Made by a program: the position numbers and the translations under genes | Notes under the pieces: generated by a model | What the model saw: the letters and a program-made list of their open reading frames with translations, nothing else | Databases searched by the model: none | Told to the model about the DNA's origin: nothing | DNA from: Euptelea pleiosperma | Taxonomy: Eukaryota; Streptophyta; Magnoliopsida; Ranunculales; Eupteleaceae | Length of the DNA: 64,000 nucleotides | Assembly: GCA_035048495.1 (NCBI GenBank) | Contig: CM068547.1 | Location: forward strand, 17,987,913 to 18,051,912 | Reading direction: 5' to 3' | Part shown: positions 36,408 through 47,529 of the stretch, piece by piece | Numbering within the stretch: the stretch's first letter is position 1 | Layout of the letters: every line of letters starts with the position of its first letter

Positions 36408-37767
36408 CTAGGTCGATGGACTAGTACCATCCTGCTGATCTGGACCATGAAATGGTGGATGCTGTCCAAAGCCCATCCTAGTAAACTGATACTCCATATA
36501 ACACTGCATATCTGACAGGGAGCCTGTCATCCTCTCTTGACCCTCATCTAAACTGTGAAAGCTCTGAGCTGTCTGCTCCTTATGAGATGTAAGGAGCTGG
36601 TTGAATCCCACCATCTGATGATGAAGAGACTCAAAAGAGTAAGGTGCAGGCATCTCTAGAGGCTGGACATAAGATGGATGTGGCTCTAGAGGATGCATCT
36701 CAATATCTGTCGGCTGAACACCTAGCTCAGTATCATTTCCCAAGTCCTCATCAAAAATATCATCAAAGTGTGGAGGAGCATCTATCACTCTCCGAACCTG
36801 AGACATGCTCTTCCTAATAGTGAAGGTTCCGATGGGCCCCGTAGGATAGCAAACCTCTTTGAAAGCTAGAATCGGTACATACAGGTGAAGTAGAATAGAG
36901 CTCACCAGCAGAGGAAATGGAAGACACGGATGGTTAGCCAACTGGCTACCCGCTCTAACCATGGCTCTAACATGAACCTCGGAAGGTCAATGACAAACCC
37001 AGTACCAAGATGATAAAGAAGCTGGAGACGATCCATGTTCACCTGTGCCCCATGCCCAGGTGGATCAATGTTGTACCACAGATGAGGTGCAACAACTGTT
37101 ACTCAAGGAGAAGAGAGGTAAGTGGAATAAAAGTACTCCAATCAAATAACTGCCTCGTGAGAGTCACCGTCAAGGTGGCTCTAGCAGTCGTCATCTCACA
37201 AGTCCTGAGAAGGTACTCATATGAAGTAGGAGGACGAGATATGTCCAACAATGTAGAAATCAAATCAGGTGTAATAGTCAGGTGAGCCCCAGAGACATAA
37301 GTCTGAAAGGATAGCTCACTCGGGTCATCACACTGAATGGAATGCATGTTGGCATAAGAGAGTTTAACCAAGATAGGATAAAATGGGATGTTCAATCAAG
37401 TAGTAGGAATTCAGTCATGAGATACAAACAAGGAATGAACCATAGTATCCAAAATAGTGTTGAATTCAACTACTCTCTCAGTAGTGCATTTGCGACCAGA
37501 GAAATGCTCAAAATGACCTCTAACAGAATCATAAATAAACGAGAAAATGGGAGCACTCACCGAAGGAATCTCGGTTTGAATGGAACGACCCCGGGAGTGA
37601 GCTCTCCTAGAACCTCAAGGGGATTCGGCCCGTTCGAAATGCCGCGAACCACTGAGTCGACCACCTCATTTTGCGCGAGATTGGGTCCGTTGAGCAATAG
37701 GTTCATCATCGGCACTCTCCTCTTCTGAGACCACGATAGTTCTTCTACGACGAGGATTTTTCATCAT
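36408..37767 (-). pseudogene. Plant retroelement ORF remnant, PF20167-like
   Basis: On the minus strand, after ATGATGAAAAATCCTCG (37767), an R- and E-rich start (RRRRTIVVSEEESADDEP) is followed by stops, then FERAESP. The next segment is LSYANMHSIQ, then FQTYVSGAHLTITPDLISTL (37099-37395), then PFPLLVSSILLHLYVPI and an acidic/Q-rich C-terminus ending at 36408. The YANM...YVxGxxLTITxxLIxxLLDI pattern recalls the 'putative plant transposon protein' domain often found in plant retroelement ORFs. This assignment is from memory of the pattern and needs a profile search. It occupies the env-like position between pol and the 3' LTR. At least four stops make it non-functional. Confidence 0.5.
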
Positions 37768-37989
37768 AAGCACCAAAAGTAGAAGAAAATACCAAAATAA
37801 CTCCATTTCTACCCAAAAACTCCCCAAAAACCAACGAAGATGATGAAGTAGAAAACTGGGGAAATCGAGAGAATTGCTCCACAAAACCATATGGGAATAG
37901 TTGATCGGGCACCTGCGGTCGATTAGGAGAAATCTAGGAGGTGATTGGATCGATTGGGGTTGAAAATGACCCATTTTGGGTTTTATAAA

Positions 37990-38100
37990 ATCGAACGTCG
38001 CACTGTCCAATCGATTGGAGCAAGGCCAATCGATTGGACTGTACTCTCCAATCGATTGGAGATGTCTGATCGATTGGTCTATAATGTCCAATCGGTTTCG
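37990..38100. repeat. Cluster of CCAATCGATTGG palindromes outside an LTR
   Basis: Five copies or near-copies of CCAATCGATTGG lie in C1 internal DNA just left of the C2 LTR. The same word is otherwise seen only in the copia-type LTRs. Confidence 0.85.
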
Positions 38101-38138
38101 AATAAAAAGAAATTTAATTTTTTTTAAAAACCAATAGG

Positions 38139-39820
38139 TGTAAGGAATATTTTTATATTCAATTTGGCAAAGATTCCGTTTGACATAAAAATATTCTTGT
38201 AACCTTTCTACGAGCACAAATGTAGTGTGAAGATATCGTGGTACGCATACTTCGCCAACTACTTGAGGACTAAAAGATAGAGACACAAGAATCAGACGGT
38301 TGACGACAGGAGTCATCTGAATAACTGCTGATTTGTCAGTTAACAATCGTGTACGCTCGATTAGGAAGGTATGTAACTTAGTGGCCATAGGAGTTGATTA
38401 AAATGAACAAAATATAATGGTCAGACTTAGTCATTGGATAGACCCGAGTCAAAGTCAATTTTATTGACTAGTGGGAAAGTCCAATTGATTGGACATGTGT
38501 CTCCAATCGATTGGACATAGCCCAATCAATTGGAGACACTATGTAATCGATTGGACACTACGAGGCAGAAACATAATTGAGCCCAATCGAATGGAGACAC
38601 TGTGTAATCGATTGGAGAATACGGGACAAAAATCTTTCTGAATCAAATCGATTGAGACTCTGATTAATAGATTGGAGCCTTCGGGACAGAAAGTTATAAT
38701 TGTCAAATCGATTGGAGCCTTCAAGACAGAAAATTATAAATGTCAAATCAATTGAGAACCCTATGCAATCGATCGGTGCCTTTAGAACAGAAAACTCATT
38801 GAGCCCAATTGATTGGACACTTGTCCCCAATCGATTGAACATGGCCCAATCGATTGGACCAAGTGTACAATCGATTGGACTTTGAACAGAATCAGTTTTA
38901 TCAGATCCAAAATTCATGATTCCATTATCCCACATTTCACACGACTCAGGGTCTTGGTTTTTTATAAATATAACCCTTCTATGCCTTCTCTAAACACGCA
39001 CAGACACATAGAGACACAGAGTGACTCAATCTTCAAGAGAGAGAAGCAAAGGCTATATTTAGTAGAGTGTCTATTTCGAAGAGCAAGAAGCTTATTTTCA
39101 TTCACATCTTGTGAGCTTGTTCTCTTCTCGATCAAAGCCAAGAGCTTGATCTTTACTCAGCCTAAGTTTTCCACTTCTATATTTAATCTAGTAAGCCTGA
39201 GAGTACCAGTGTGACTCAAACACCTTTTGAGCAACTTGGAGTTCAGGGTGTTCTGAATTCTTCACCTTCTGCAAAGGCGGGAGTGTTGAGAATTAAGATC
39301 GAAGGAGCCAGTCGATGGTTGGTTTGGGGTGTACCAAATTGAACAAGTGGACAAGGCTTCTTGGCTCGAATGGCGCGTGTGGATTCATGGCATTGACTCA
39401 GAGAACGTGGACACATCGGCAGTGGGCCTTGGCTAAGGTTGGATGCTGTATTTGCAACGGTGCTGCGTAGGTAACCTTTGTTTCATTTAACTTTTCAGTT
39501 AGTGATACTTTCCGTTTGGACATGGTCCTATGGTTTTTCTTTGGCTAAGGTTTCCACGTAAAAATATCTTGTCTTGTGTGATTGTTTGTCTGTGTTCCGC
39601 ATTATATCCTGATTAGATCAAACGACAAAAAAATAATATACCGCGGAGGTATATTTGATTTGAGTCGGTTGTAATAATCATTTTCAAACAACCAAGACAT
39701 GAGATTTTATCCCCATACCATAGACCATTAAAACTGTATAGGGATATCTAAATTTTAATACCTAATCAACCCCCCCTTCTGGGTATATTAAGTTAAAGGG
39801 AACGGACCGATGGAATTTCA
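38139..39820 (+). repeat. 5' LTR of C2 (1,682 bp)
   Basis: It starts TGTAAGGAATAT and ends ATGGAATTTCA. A palindrome cluster lies at about 38475-38880. TATAAATA is at 38963-38970, followed by a pyrimidine-rich initiator-like region. Confidence 0.92.
38963..38970 (+). promoter_or_regulatory. TATA box of the copia LTR
   Basis: TATAAATA is preserved at the equivalent place in all four copia-type LTRs (minus-strand copies at 4953-4960, 35089-35096, 42975-42982). It lies downstream of the palindrome cluster, as expected for a Pol II core promoter. Confidence 0.7.
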
Positions 39821-39822
39821 AT

Positions 39823-39834
39823 TGGTATCAGAGC
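39823..39834 (+). promoter_or_regulatory. Primer-binding site, initiator tRNA-Met (C2)
   Basis: TGGTATCAGAGC is the standard iMet primer site of plant Ty1/copia elements, two bases after the LTR end. Confidence 0.95.
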
Positions 39835-39909
39835 GGGTTATTCTATAAAAGGTTTAATTACCTGAATTTAGATTCCTGCAAAACTAGTTCATTCTTTTCA
39901 TTTATAAAG

Positions 39910-40715
39910 ATGCCTAAAGAAGGGTTCACTGTCAACAACCGTAGTGACTCAGACAGTGAAGATCAAGGCAATCTTTATACTGCTTATCAAGAGCTATATA
40001 AAGAAAGCTTTAGAATGACCAAAGCAAATAAAAAATTGACTAATAGAGTTGAATTTCTTGACTCTGAAAATTCTGCTTGTAAACTAGACAATAGCGAATT
40101 ATCTGCGCTAGTTGGTCATCTTAGGCAAGAGAAGAAATCTCTTCAAGAAAGAAACAAGTTCTTGGAATGCGAGTTCCAAACTTATACGGATGCTAAAATA
40201 TCTTTAGAAAGTGAGTATGAAAAATATGAAACTATTTTTAGACAGCATGAAGAAGAGAAAGCTAGCCACCAAGACAAAGTTCAATTTCTTGAAACTGGTT
40301 ATCAGAAATGTCTGGAGAAGAGGAAGTCACTTGAACTTGAACTAATTCAACTGAAAAAGGACTTGCCCTATATTTCTCAAAGCACTGAGAAATTAAATGA
40401 TATTCTAAGTGTGGGACAAAGATGTGAGACAAGCGGGGACTTGGATATGTTGATAATGCTGATACCCCATCGTCTTTAGGAACTAAATTTGTAAAAGCCA
40501 AAGTTCCTTCCACACCACAGGTTGATCAACCTAGACCTAAATCAGTTATACATGTGCATGTTTGTAATTACTGTAGGGATAAAGGTCACCTGAGCAAGAA
40601 TTGCTTTCAAAAGAGGAGAGATACCATGGTTCCTCCTAAGAGAAAATCATACGGGAACCAAGGAGATCTACTCCATAAAATGACAGTCTTGCATCAAAAG
40701 TCTTGCATAAAATGA
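39910..40715 (+). pseudogene. C2 gag, C-terminal half with coiled coil and zinc knuckle
   Basis: The ORF (39910-40479) opens with an acidic SDSDSEDQ stretch, then about 140 residues of predicted coiled coil (ELYKESFRMTKANKKLTNRV onward). A frameshift at about 40425-40440 follows. The next frame gives GLGYVDNADTPSSLGTKFVK and a CCHC knuckle, CNYCRDKGHLSKNC (40563-40604), spacing C-X2-C-X4-H-X4-C, then TGA at 40713. Plant SIRE/Maximus gags have this order. The N-terminal UBN2 domain seen in C1 is missing, so an internal deletion joined the leader to mid-gag. Confidence 0.8.
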
Positions 40716-42045
40716 CATTCTAGTGACTGTTCCTTTTTAGTAGAGACTCATTCTCTTGCTCTAAATCAGTAATCAACACTTTTAATTTTTCAGTGTCAAT
40801 TAATAAGGTAGCATTTTCAGAGTCAAGACATTTAACTCTATCAGATAAAACTTTATTAGCCTTAATAAATTTTATCGATTCCTCGTACAGTTCTTTCACA
40901 CCAACTGCCGAGTCATCCGAGTCCCCATTGTAAGAGTCTTCTGAGCTCTCATCATCACTTTTCTTGGATTCTCCATGAGATCCATAGGGACTATTAAAAC
41001 GAGCAACAAAAGCTGTATACTTATCAGTCTTTTCATTGCTATCTGAATCATCAGAATGATCTTCTGATTCTTCATCCCATGTGGCATTGAAAGCTTTTGC
41101 CTTGCCCTTGTATTCTTCTTTGTTTGGGCATACATTAGCAAAGTGACCAAAACCCTTACATTTGAAACATTGGAGTTCGCTTGAACGGCTTTCCTAGGGT
41201 TCCTTTCACTTTTGCAACCTCTCTCATGAGGTCTGGCATGTTCCTTAGATTTATCAAAAGTTTTATTGTTCTTAACTCTATCATTTTTAGAATGCAAAAA
41301 CTTTTTAAATTTTTTCACAAATAGTGCCATTTCAACTTCAAAGTCAACATCCGACTCTGAATCTTGAGCTTCAGAAACTTTAAGGGCAATACCTGTTGAT
41401 TTCTTTGGTTGTCTCAAATTCATCTCATAAGTTTGTAGAGACCCGACCAGCTCATCAATTTTGAGAGAGTCAACATCCTTGCTCTCCTCAATAGCAGTGG
41501 ACCTTGGCCTGAAATCTATCAAGTAAGGATCTCAAAATTTTTCGAACAACTTTGGATTCAGAATGATTTCACCCAAGTTGTGTGCCGAGTTCACAATATC
41601 ACTAAGTTGGGCATAGTACTCAGTGAATGTATCATTCTCCTCCATTCTCATGGATTTGAACTTAAAAGTCAGCATTTGAAATTTGGAGATTTTAACAGCT
41701 GACGTTCTTCATGTGTGACTCTAAGAATGTCCCATGCTTCCTTAGCCAAAGAACAAGTAGAGATTCTTCGAAACTCATGCTCATCAACCGCATTGAAATA
41801 GATTTAACCCTTTGCTATTTAGACAACAATAATCTATGTCCTCTTTAGTTCAGTCAGCTTTAGGTTTAAGAATGGTTTTATCTCCTACAGCCATTGTGGG
41901 TTGTGACTAACCAGCCACTGCAAACATCCAGACTCTTTCATAAATAGACTTTGGAAAAGCCCTCATCTTAGCCTTCCAATAAGAATAGTCTTCTCCATCA
42001 AACAATGAGGCATTGATGTGTTTCCACCTTCTCTTTGCATGTTGA
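40716..42045 (-). pseudogene. C1 gag (UBN2-type) with CCHC knuckle, broken
   Basis: On the minus strand, FDGEDYSYWKAKMRAF (about 42030) is the UBN2 signature. It is followed, across several frameshifts and stops, by AKEAWDILRVTHEE, then FRPRSTAIEESKDVDSL and IDELVGSLQTYEMNL. Next comes a basic stretch and the knuckle CFKCKGFGHFANVC (41128-41169), then a WDEES acidic region and coiled coil LYEESIKFIKANKVLSDRV. The last is homologous to C2 LYKESFRMTKANKKLTNRV. It would build the virus-like particle core. It is non-coding now. Confidence 0.85.
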
Positions 42046-42116
42046 CAAATTAATGAAAATAGACTGGTTTCTCAGGAATCTAAATTCAAGTGATTAAACC
42101 TTAAATAGAATAACCC

Positions 42117-42128
42117 GCTCTGATATCG
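42117..42128 (-). promoter_or_regulatory. Degraded iMet primer-binding site (C1)
   Basis: The minus strand reads CGATATCAGAGC; the functional form is TGGTATCAGAGC. Three mismatches at the start suggest decay. Confidence 0.8.
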
Positions 42129-42130
42129 AT

Positions 42131-43731
42131 TGAAATTTCACCGGTCTGTTCTCTTTAATCCAATATACCTAGAAGGGGGCGGGTTGATTAGGTATTTAAA
42201 ATTAATTATACCTACATAGTTTTACTGGTTTATGGTAAGGGAACAAAATCACATGCCTTAGTTATTTGATAAAAGATTATCACAATTGACTCAAATCGAA
42301 TATACCTCTGTGGTATATTTTCTTTTGGTAGTTTGATCTAATCAAAATAGATTGTGGAATACAAATAAACAATCACACAAGACAAGAGATTTTTACGTAG
42401 AAACCTTAGCCAAGGAAAAGCCACGGGACCACGTCTAGACGGAAAGTATCACTAACTGAAAAGTTAAACGAAATAAAGGTTACCTACGCAGCACCGTTGC
42501 CAAGTACAACTTCCAACCTTAGCCAAGGCCTACTGCCGATGCGTTCACGTCCTCTGAACCAACGCTATGAATCCATGCATGCCTTCCAGCCAAGAAGCCT
42601 TGTCCGCTTGTTCAGTTTGGTACACCCCAAACCTATCGTCGATCGGCTCCTCTGATCTTAATTCTCAACACTCCCGCCTTTGCAGAAGGTGAAGGATTCA
42701 ATACACTCTGAACCCTAGGTTGCTCAAATGGTGTTGAGTCACACTAGTACACTCAGGCTACTAGGTCGAATATAGAAGTAGAAGACCTAAGCTAAGGAAT
42801 GGAACAAGCACTTGGCTTTGATCAAGAAGAGAACAAGCTCACAAGATGTGAATGGGAAACAAGTTTATTACTCTTCAAATGGGCACTCTAATAAATAAAA
42901 CCTTTTCTTCTCTCTCTTGAAGATTGAGTCACTCTATGTCTCTGTGTGTCTTTAGAGAAGGTATAGAAGGGTTGTATTTATAGAATTCCATGACACTGAG
43001 TCGTGTAGAACGTGGGATAATGGAACCAAGAATTTTGGATTTGAGAAGGACTGATTCTAAGCATGGTCCAATCGATTGTACTCTGGGTCTAATCAATTGG
43101 GCCATGTCCAATCGTTGGGATCAAGTGTCCAATTGATTGGGCTCAATAAGTTTCCTATTCCGAAGGCTCCAATCGATTACACAAAGGTCTCTAATCGATT
43201 TGACTCAAATAAGTTTCTATCTTGAAGGCTATAATCGATTTCACAGAGTCTCCAATCGATTTGACTCAAATAAGTTTCTGTCCTGAAGACTCCAATCGAT
43301 TGGGCTGAAATAAGTTTCTGTCACGTAGCTTCCAATCGATTACACAGAGTCCTCCAATCGATTTGGCATAAGTGTCCAATCGATTGGACTATCCCAATAG
43401 TCAATATCTTTGACTTAGACTCAGATCAGTCCAATGACTAGGTTTGACCATTATATTTTATCCATTTTAACCAATTCCTATAGCTACTAAGTCACTTACC
43501 TTCCTAATCGAGTATACACGATCTTTAATTGACAAATGGGGAGTTACTCAGATGACTCCTGTTGTCAACTGTCTGATTATTGATGTCTCTATCTTCTAGT
43601 CTTCAAGTAGTCGGCGAATTATGCGTACCACAACATCTCCACACTACACTAGTTCTCGTAAGAACGGTTACAAGAATGTTTTTATGTCAAACAGAATCTT
43701 TATCAAATTGAATATGAAAATATTCCTAACA
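42131..43731 (-). repeat. 5' LTR of C1 (1,601 bp)
   Basis: The ends are TGAAATTTCA and TTCCTAACA, followed by TSD AGTTA. Palindrome cluster at about 43068-43390 and TATAAATA on the minus strand at 42975-42982. Confidence 0.9.
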
Positions 43732-43736
43732 AGTTA

Positions 43737-44281
43737 GAGATCCATGACTGTACGAATGTTTTAAACATCCCTAGATGGTCATGCAGAACAAAGTCTGTCT
43801 GATTGGTGGTTTCTAACCATTGCATTTGAATCTTTTTCATGGGTTGAATTTCAACTGTGGATTCAAAAATTATTTTGGGTTCTGAGATTCAACACCTAGA
43901 AAGTACCAATCAGGCAGATTTTTGGTTTGAGGTCCACCTAGAGATGTTTCAAACATCTTTACCGTCATAAATCTCTAAGAATGTGCCACATGGCATTTTT
44001 AGGTGTGGCTTGACGCTCGTATAAAAAATGTCAAGCATCAAAAAATTTCTCCCTCTGTAGCTTTTACCATATTACAGAGCATAACTTTGATGATGGATGT
44101 CCATCATCAACGTTATGCCAGACCACAGTGTTAACCACATGATACACTATTAGAGGTCACTAACTATTTGGATGTTTGGCCAATCCCTAGGTAGATGTAC
44201 AGAACAAAAATTTGCCTAATTAGTGATTTTTAACCTTTAGATTGGATACCCCAAAGTATGCTCAAAATCCACGGTTAAAAA
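43737..44281. repeat. Foldback-like repetitive DNA right of C1
   Basis: 43754-43810 (GAATGTTTTAAACATCC...GTCTGATTGG) is mirrored by an inverted copy at about 43904-43958 and repeated directly at about 44181-44258. A GATGGATGTCCATC palindrome lies near 44091-44104. A separate inverted match pairs 43978-44045 with 34180-34250 across C1. No ORF. Possible MITE or foldback transposon. Confidence 0.4.
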
Positions 44282-44616
44282 TGATATTCGCTCAAAAGTG
44301 CTTATTTTAAGCAATTATCCTTTTAGCATTATCGCACTCTCCTATGTAAAACTGTCATTTTTATCAACTTTTCTATGTAAGAGTTTTTTTCATTACATAG
44401 AACATACTTTTCTGGATAAAATGAGCTATTTGCATAAATTAAACACATTCTCAGAAGTCTAGATATTAAGTCGTTTTGATCAAGTCTCATTACGTACCTT
44501 TTCTATCATAGGAAACTAAATCGAACGATTCTGAAGGAATGCGGGCCCACTATCAACCTCTAGAGCCAATGATCAAATCTTAAAGAGCCAATGGGCTAAG
44601 ATAAGAAGATTCATGC
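44282..44616 (+). repeat. LTR D, left part (G family)
   Basis: It starts TGATATTCGCTC and is most like the G0 LTR. It is cut by a solo reverse LTR after TSD CATGC (44612-44616) and resumes at 46964. Left flank is AAAAA. Confidence 0.88.
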
Positions 44617-46958
44617 TGAAAGTAAGGTTTTTCCGAGTCGTTGGTACGGAAACCCTAATCTCAACAATATTTGTAATTAATCCAAACTTAGAACCTGCAA
44701 AATATTACAATTCCTTGCACAGTGGTTTTGTGTCGGATGTCGAATCTGCACTCGGGATTAGTTGGATTAGCGCAATTAAAGATCCCGTAAAATGACATAA
44801 ATTTTACTTAGAACGGTGGTGGTATGAACGATTTTAAAATATTCTTTTAGAAATTGACGATCAACTATTCACTGAAGCACATCAGGGATGAAATTAACAC
44901 AAAGATGGAACATAAAATAACAACTCTTATTGATCGAACACATAACAACTATTATTGATCGAACACAAATGTTACTTGAATCCAAAAAGCTTTTACACTA
45001 ATAAATAAGAAAATAACTAACTAAAAAAAAAACAACAAAATAGAGAGAAAAGGGAAAAGGGAGAGATTTCTAGAGAGAGGAAAATACCGATAGATTGGAA
45101 GGGTGCAGTGTGCACGTGGATGAAGAGATCCGGGAATACCTTGGTGATGGAGAGAATGGAATGGTGCAAGCTTCCAGCAAGTGGGGAAAGAGGGCAGCAA
45201 GAGATCCAGATGCCCTTGTGAGAGAGAGAGAGCCGGTATGCAAGCGGGGTGAAGTGTAGTCCGTGCTCGGCGCTTGACCAGCAAGGGGAGATGAGGAGTG
45301 AGTGGCTGGCGTTGCAGTCCGGCCAGCAAGGTGGCTGTTGGTTGGAGTGGAGAAGAATGGCCTGCCGATGCTGATCGAGATGGAGAGGAACAGCAAGTAG
45401 ACTCTTCTCCTCTTCTTCTTCTCCTCTCTCTTTTCTCTTTTTTTTCTATTTTTGAAAAAGAGATCACGATTTTTAGAGGAGTAGATGAGACAGGTGGCTG
45501 GGTTTTCTAGTGGGATAGAGATATGGAGATGGGGGCGGTAAGGTGGCTGACGGCTAGAGCACGCTGGGTGTGAGGAAGATGGAGGTTGGTGGAGAAAATT
45601 GCAGGTTGCCGGCCAAAAACGGCCAGCAACGTGAAGAGGAAGGAGAGATGGAGAGGTGGACGGTGTGGGCAGCGTGATGGGTGACTGGTGTAGGGCGTTG
45701 GTGATGAAGGAGGCGCTGGCAAGGTGAGCAGGGGGTGCTGGTGATGCTCACAACAGCACACAGGCTATGGCAACCGGAGTTGCAGATGGCCGGAGTTCTA
45801 CAACTCCGGCGAGAAACAACAACGGAGAAGATGAAGAAGAAGGTGAAGAAGAGGAGGGAAAATGGCCAAAAACCGAGGGGAAGAAGGGGCAAGAGGATTT
45901 GGGGAGAGAATGGAAGAGATTGAAGGGGGATTAGGGTTCAAACGAACCCTTCTCCTTCCCCTTTTAACGCTCCTTATTTCCTTTAATGGAAATAGGGTAT
46001 TTTTCAAAAATAAAAAATAAATAAATAAATAAAACCCTACTTTTCTTTGGGGAATTTCCCCATTTAGTGGACCCCCCATTTTTTAAAATTTAATTGAAAT
46101 TATTTTGAAATTCACGGGGTCCACTAAATGGTCGGACAGCAGGTCGATGATGATGGGCCCGGCTACTAGCCCACATGGATTGATGATGTCCATCGTCTCA
46201 CAAGATGATGTGACAGACAATCTGATGGCGATCGGATGGATGGTGACTTGATTGGGACCCAGATTGGTAGATCGACGGATCTAGAGAGATCCAACGGTCA
46301 GAAAGCTAAGGGAGATGAGACAGAGCCAATGGGCAGGAGTTCTGGGGTTAGGTCAGTAGATTCGAGGACCAAGAGATGAAGAGAGAGAGAATAAGGAGAG
46401 ATGAGAGAGAAAATATCAGAAAATAGAAATAAAAGTATTGGTAGAGGGTCTGGAACCCTGGTCTTCACTGTGACCATCCTCACGCTTCTCTAGTAGAGTA
46501 GACTATCATTCTTTGCTGACTCATGTGGCTTTAAACGCTTTGGTCCGTCTCTTGGTCATTGGCTCTCCTGCTCTCTTCGTTCTTTGGGCCAGTTTTTTGG
46601 TCCTCTTATTCAGCCCATATTTGGCCCATATCTTCTAGTCATAGCATGTGGGCTCTTTAAGCTTTGATAATGGGCTTTCCTGATCGATGTGGGCTCACAA
46701 GTCTCGAGAATTGTCCCATCGGAGTTTCCTGAGACAGAAGAAGCGCGTAATGAGACTCTATTAGAATGACTTAATGTCTAGACTTTCGAAAATGTGTTTA
46801 ATGCATGCAAATATACCATTTCGTCCAGAAAAGTGTGTTCTGCGCAATGAAATAGACTTTTACGTAGAAAAGTGGATAATTAGAACAATTTTATGTAGGA
46901 GAGTGTGATAACACTTAGAAGATAACAGTGGAAAATATGCACTTTTAAGCGAATATCA
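44617..46958 (-). repeat. Solo G LTR, reverse (2,342 bp)
   Basis: The ends are TGAAAGTAAGG and GAATATCA, with TSD CATGC on both sides (44612-44616, 46959-46963) and no internal sequence. It arose by recombination between the two LTRs of one insertion. It contains a hairpin motif cluster at 45774-45811, GAGAGAGAAA runs and a TTAGTGGACCCCCC block shared with LTR A and complex Z. Confidence 0.94.
46442..46500 (-). promoter_or_regulatory. tRNA-like module in solo LTR
   Basis: Minus strand: CTCTACTAGAGAAGCG, then CAGGGTTCCAGACCCT, with a T-run after it. Same arrangement as LTR A. Confidence 0.5.
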
Positions 46959-46963
46959 CATGC

Positions 46964-47529
46964 CAAATGATGGGAGAGCCAAAGAGTCAGAAAAGTTAGA
47001 GAGAAGATCGAGAGAGAAGGAGAGCCAAGCGCCCTGAGAAGAGACTAAGGAGATTAAAGCTTAATCAACTAACACGAGATGAAGACTTGACCAGTTGGTA
47101 AAGCTTGCAGAAGACCAAGTCAAAGACTAGGGTTCAAGACCCACTACTTAGCATTTTCTCTTTATTGTAATACTTTCTCTCTCCTCTCTCTAAACCACCA
47201 AACTCTCTGTAATCTCAAATCCAGATCATTCGATCCTCTCTCCCTCCTCAGCCACCAATCATCACCATCCAGCGTTAGATCGTCCACCCTATCATTAAAT
47301 CATCCAATCACTCATCTGATCATCCATCTCACCATCTTAGGATCCTACTACCACGATCACAGTCCCCTAACCCTAATCCACCTAACCATCCTCTCACCAT
47401 CCTTTCATTATCACTTTCGATCTCACTCACTCCATCTTTCCCTATCTAACATCTAGATCCAACGACCCTAGCTGCCATCTCACCAACCATCATTCTCCAT
47501 CCCCAAAACCAACATTTAAATCACACACC
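46964..47529 (+). repeat. LTR D, right part (truncated)
   Basis: It continues the G0-like LTR with its tRNA-like module and ATCATCCA-rich region. It breaks off at about 47529 without the usual LTR 3' end. Confidence 0.75.
47085..47146 (+). promoter_or_regulatory. tRNA-like module in LTR D
   Basis: GACCAGTTGGTAAAGC is followed by perfect B box GGTTCAAGACC (47131-47141) and TTTT at about 47154. With G0 it is the clearest copy. Confidence 0.68.

Larger units (their letters stand above)
38139..40715 (+). mobile_element. C2: truncated forward copia-type element nested in C1
   Basis: LTR 38139-39820, an intact iMet primer site, then a gag lacking its N-terminal half. The element stops at about 40680-40715, where C1 gag in the opposite orientation begins. 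No 3' LTR or pol is present. Left flank is ATAGG (38134-38138). The right boundary is blurred by short repeats (CATAAAATGACA twice, GTCTTGCAT twice). Confidence 0.78.
34260..43731 (-). mobile_element. C1: Ty1/copia-type (SIRE/Maximus-like) defective element
   Basis: The 5' LTR (42131-43731) and 3' LTR (34260-35821) are in the same reverse orientation with TSD AGTTA on both outer flanks (34255-34259; 43732-43736). Reading leftwards it has a degraded iMet primer site, a broken gag, a nested forward copia copy (C2), a broken ORF of another kind (36408-37767), a polypurine tract and the 3' LTR. Protease, integrase and RT are absent. It was inserted in the P/foldback target. Confidence 0.88.

Noticed and set aside
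37666..38388. 240-codon reverse ORF spanning the C1/C2 junction
   Set aside because: The frame starts in the C2 LTR, translated antisense, and only its last 40 residues belong to a real ORF start.
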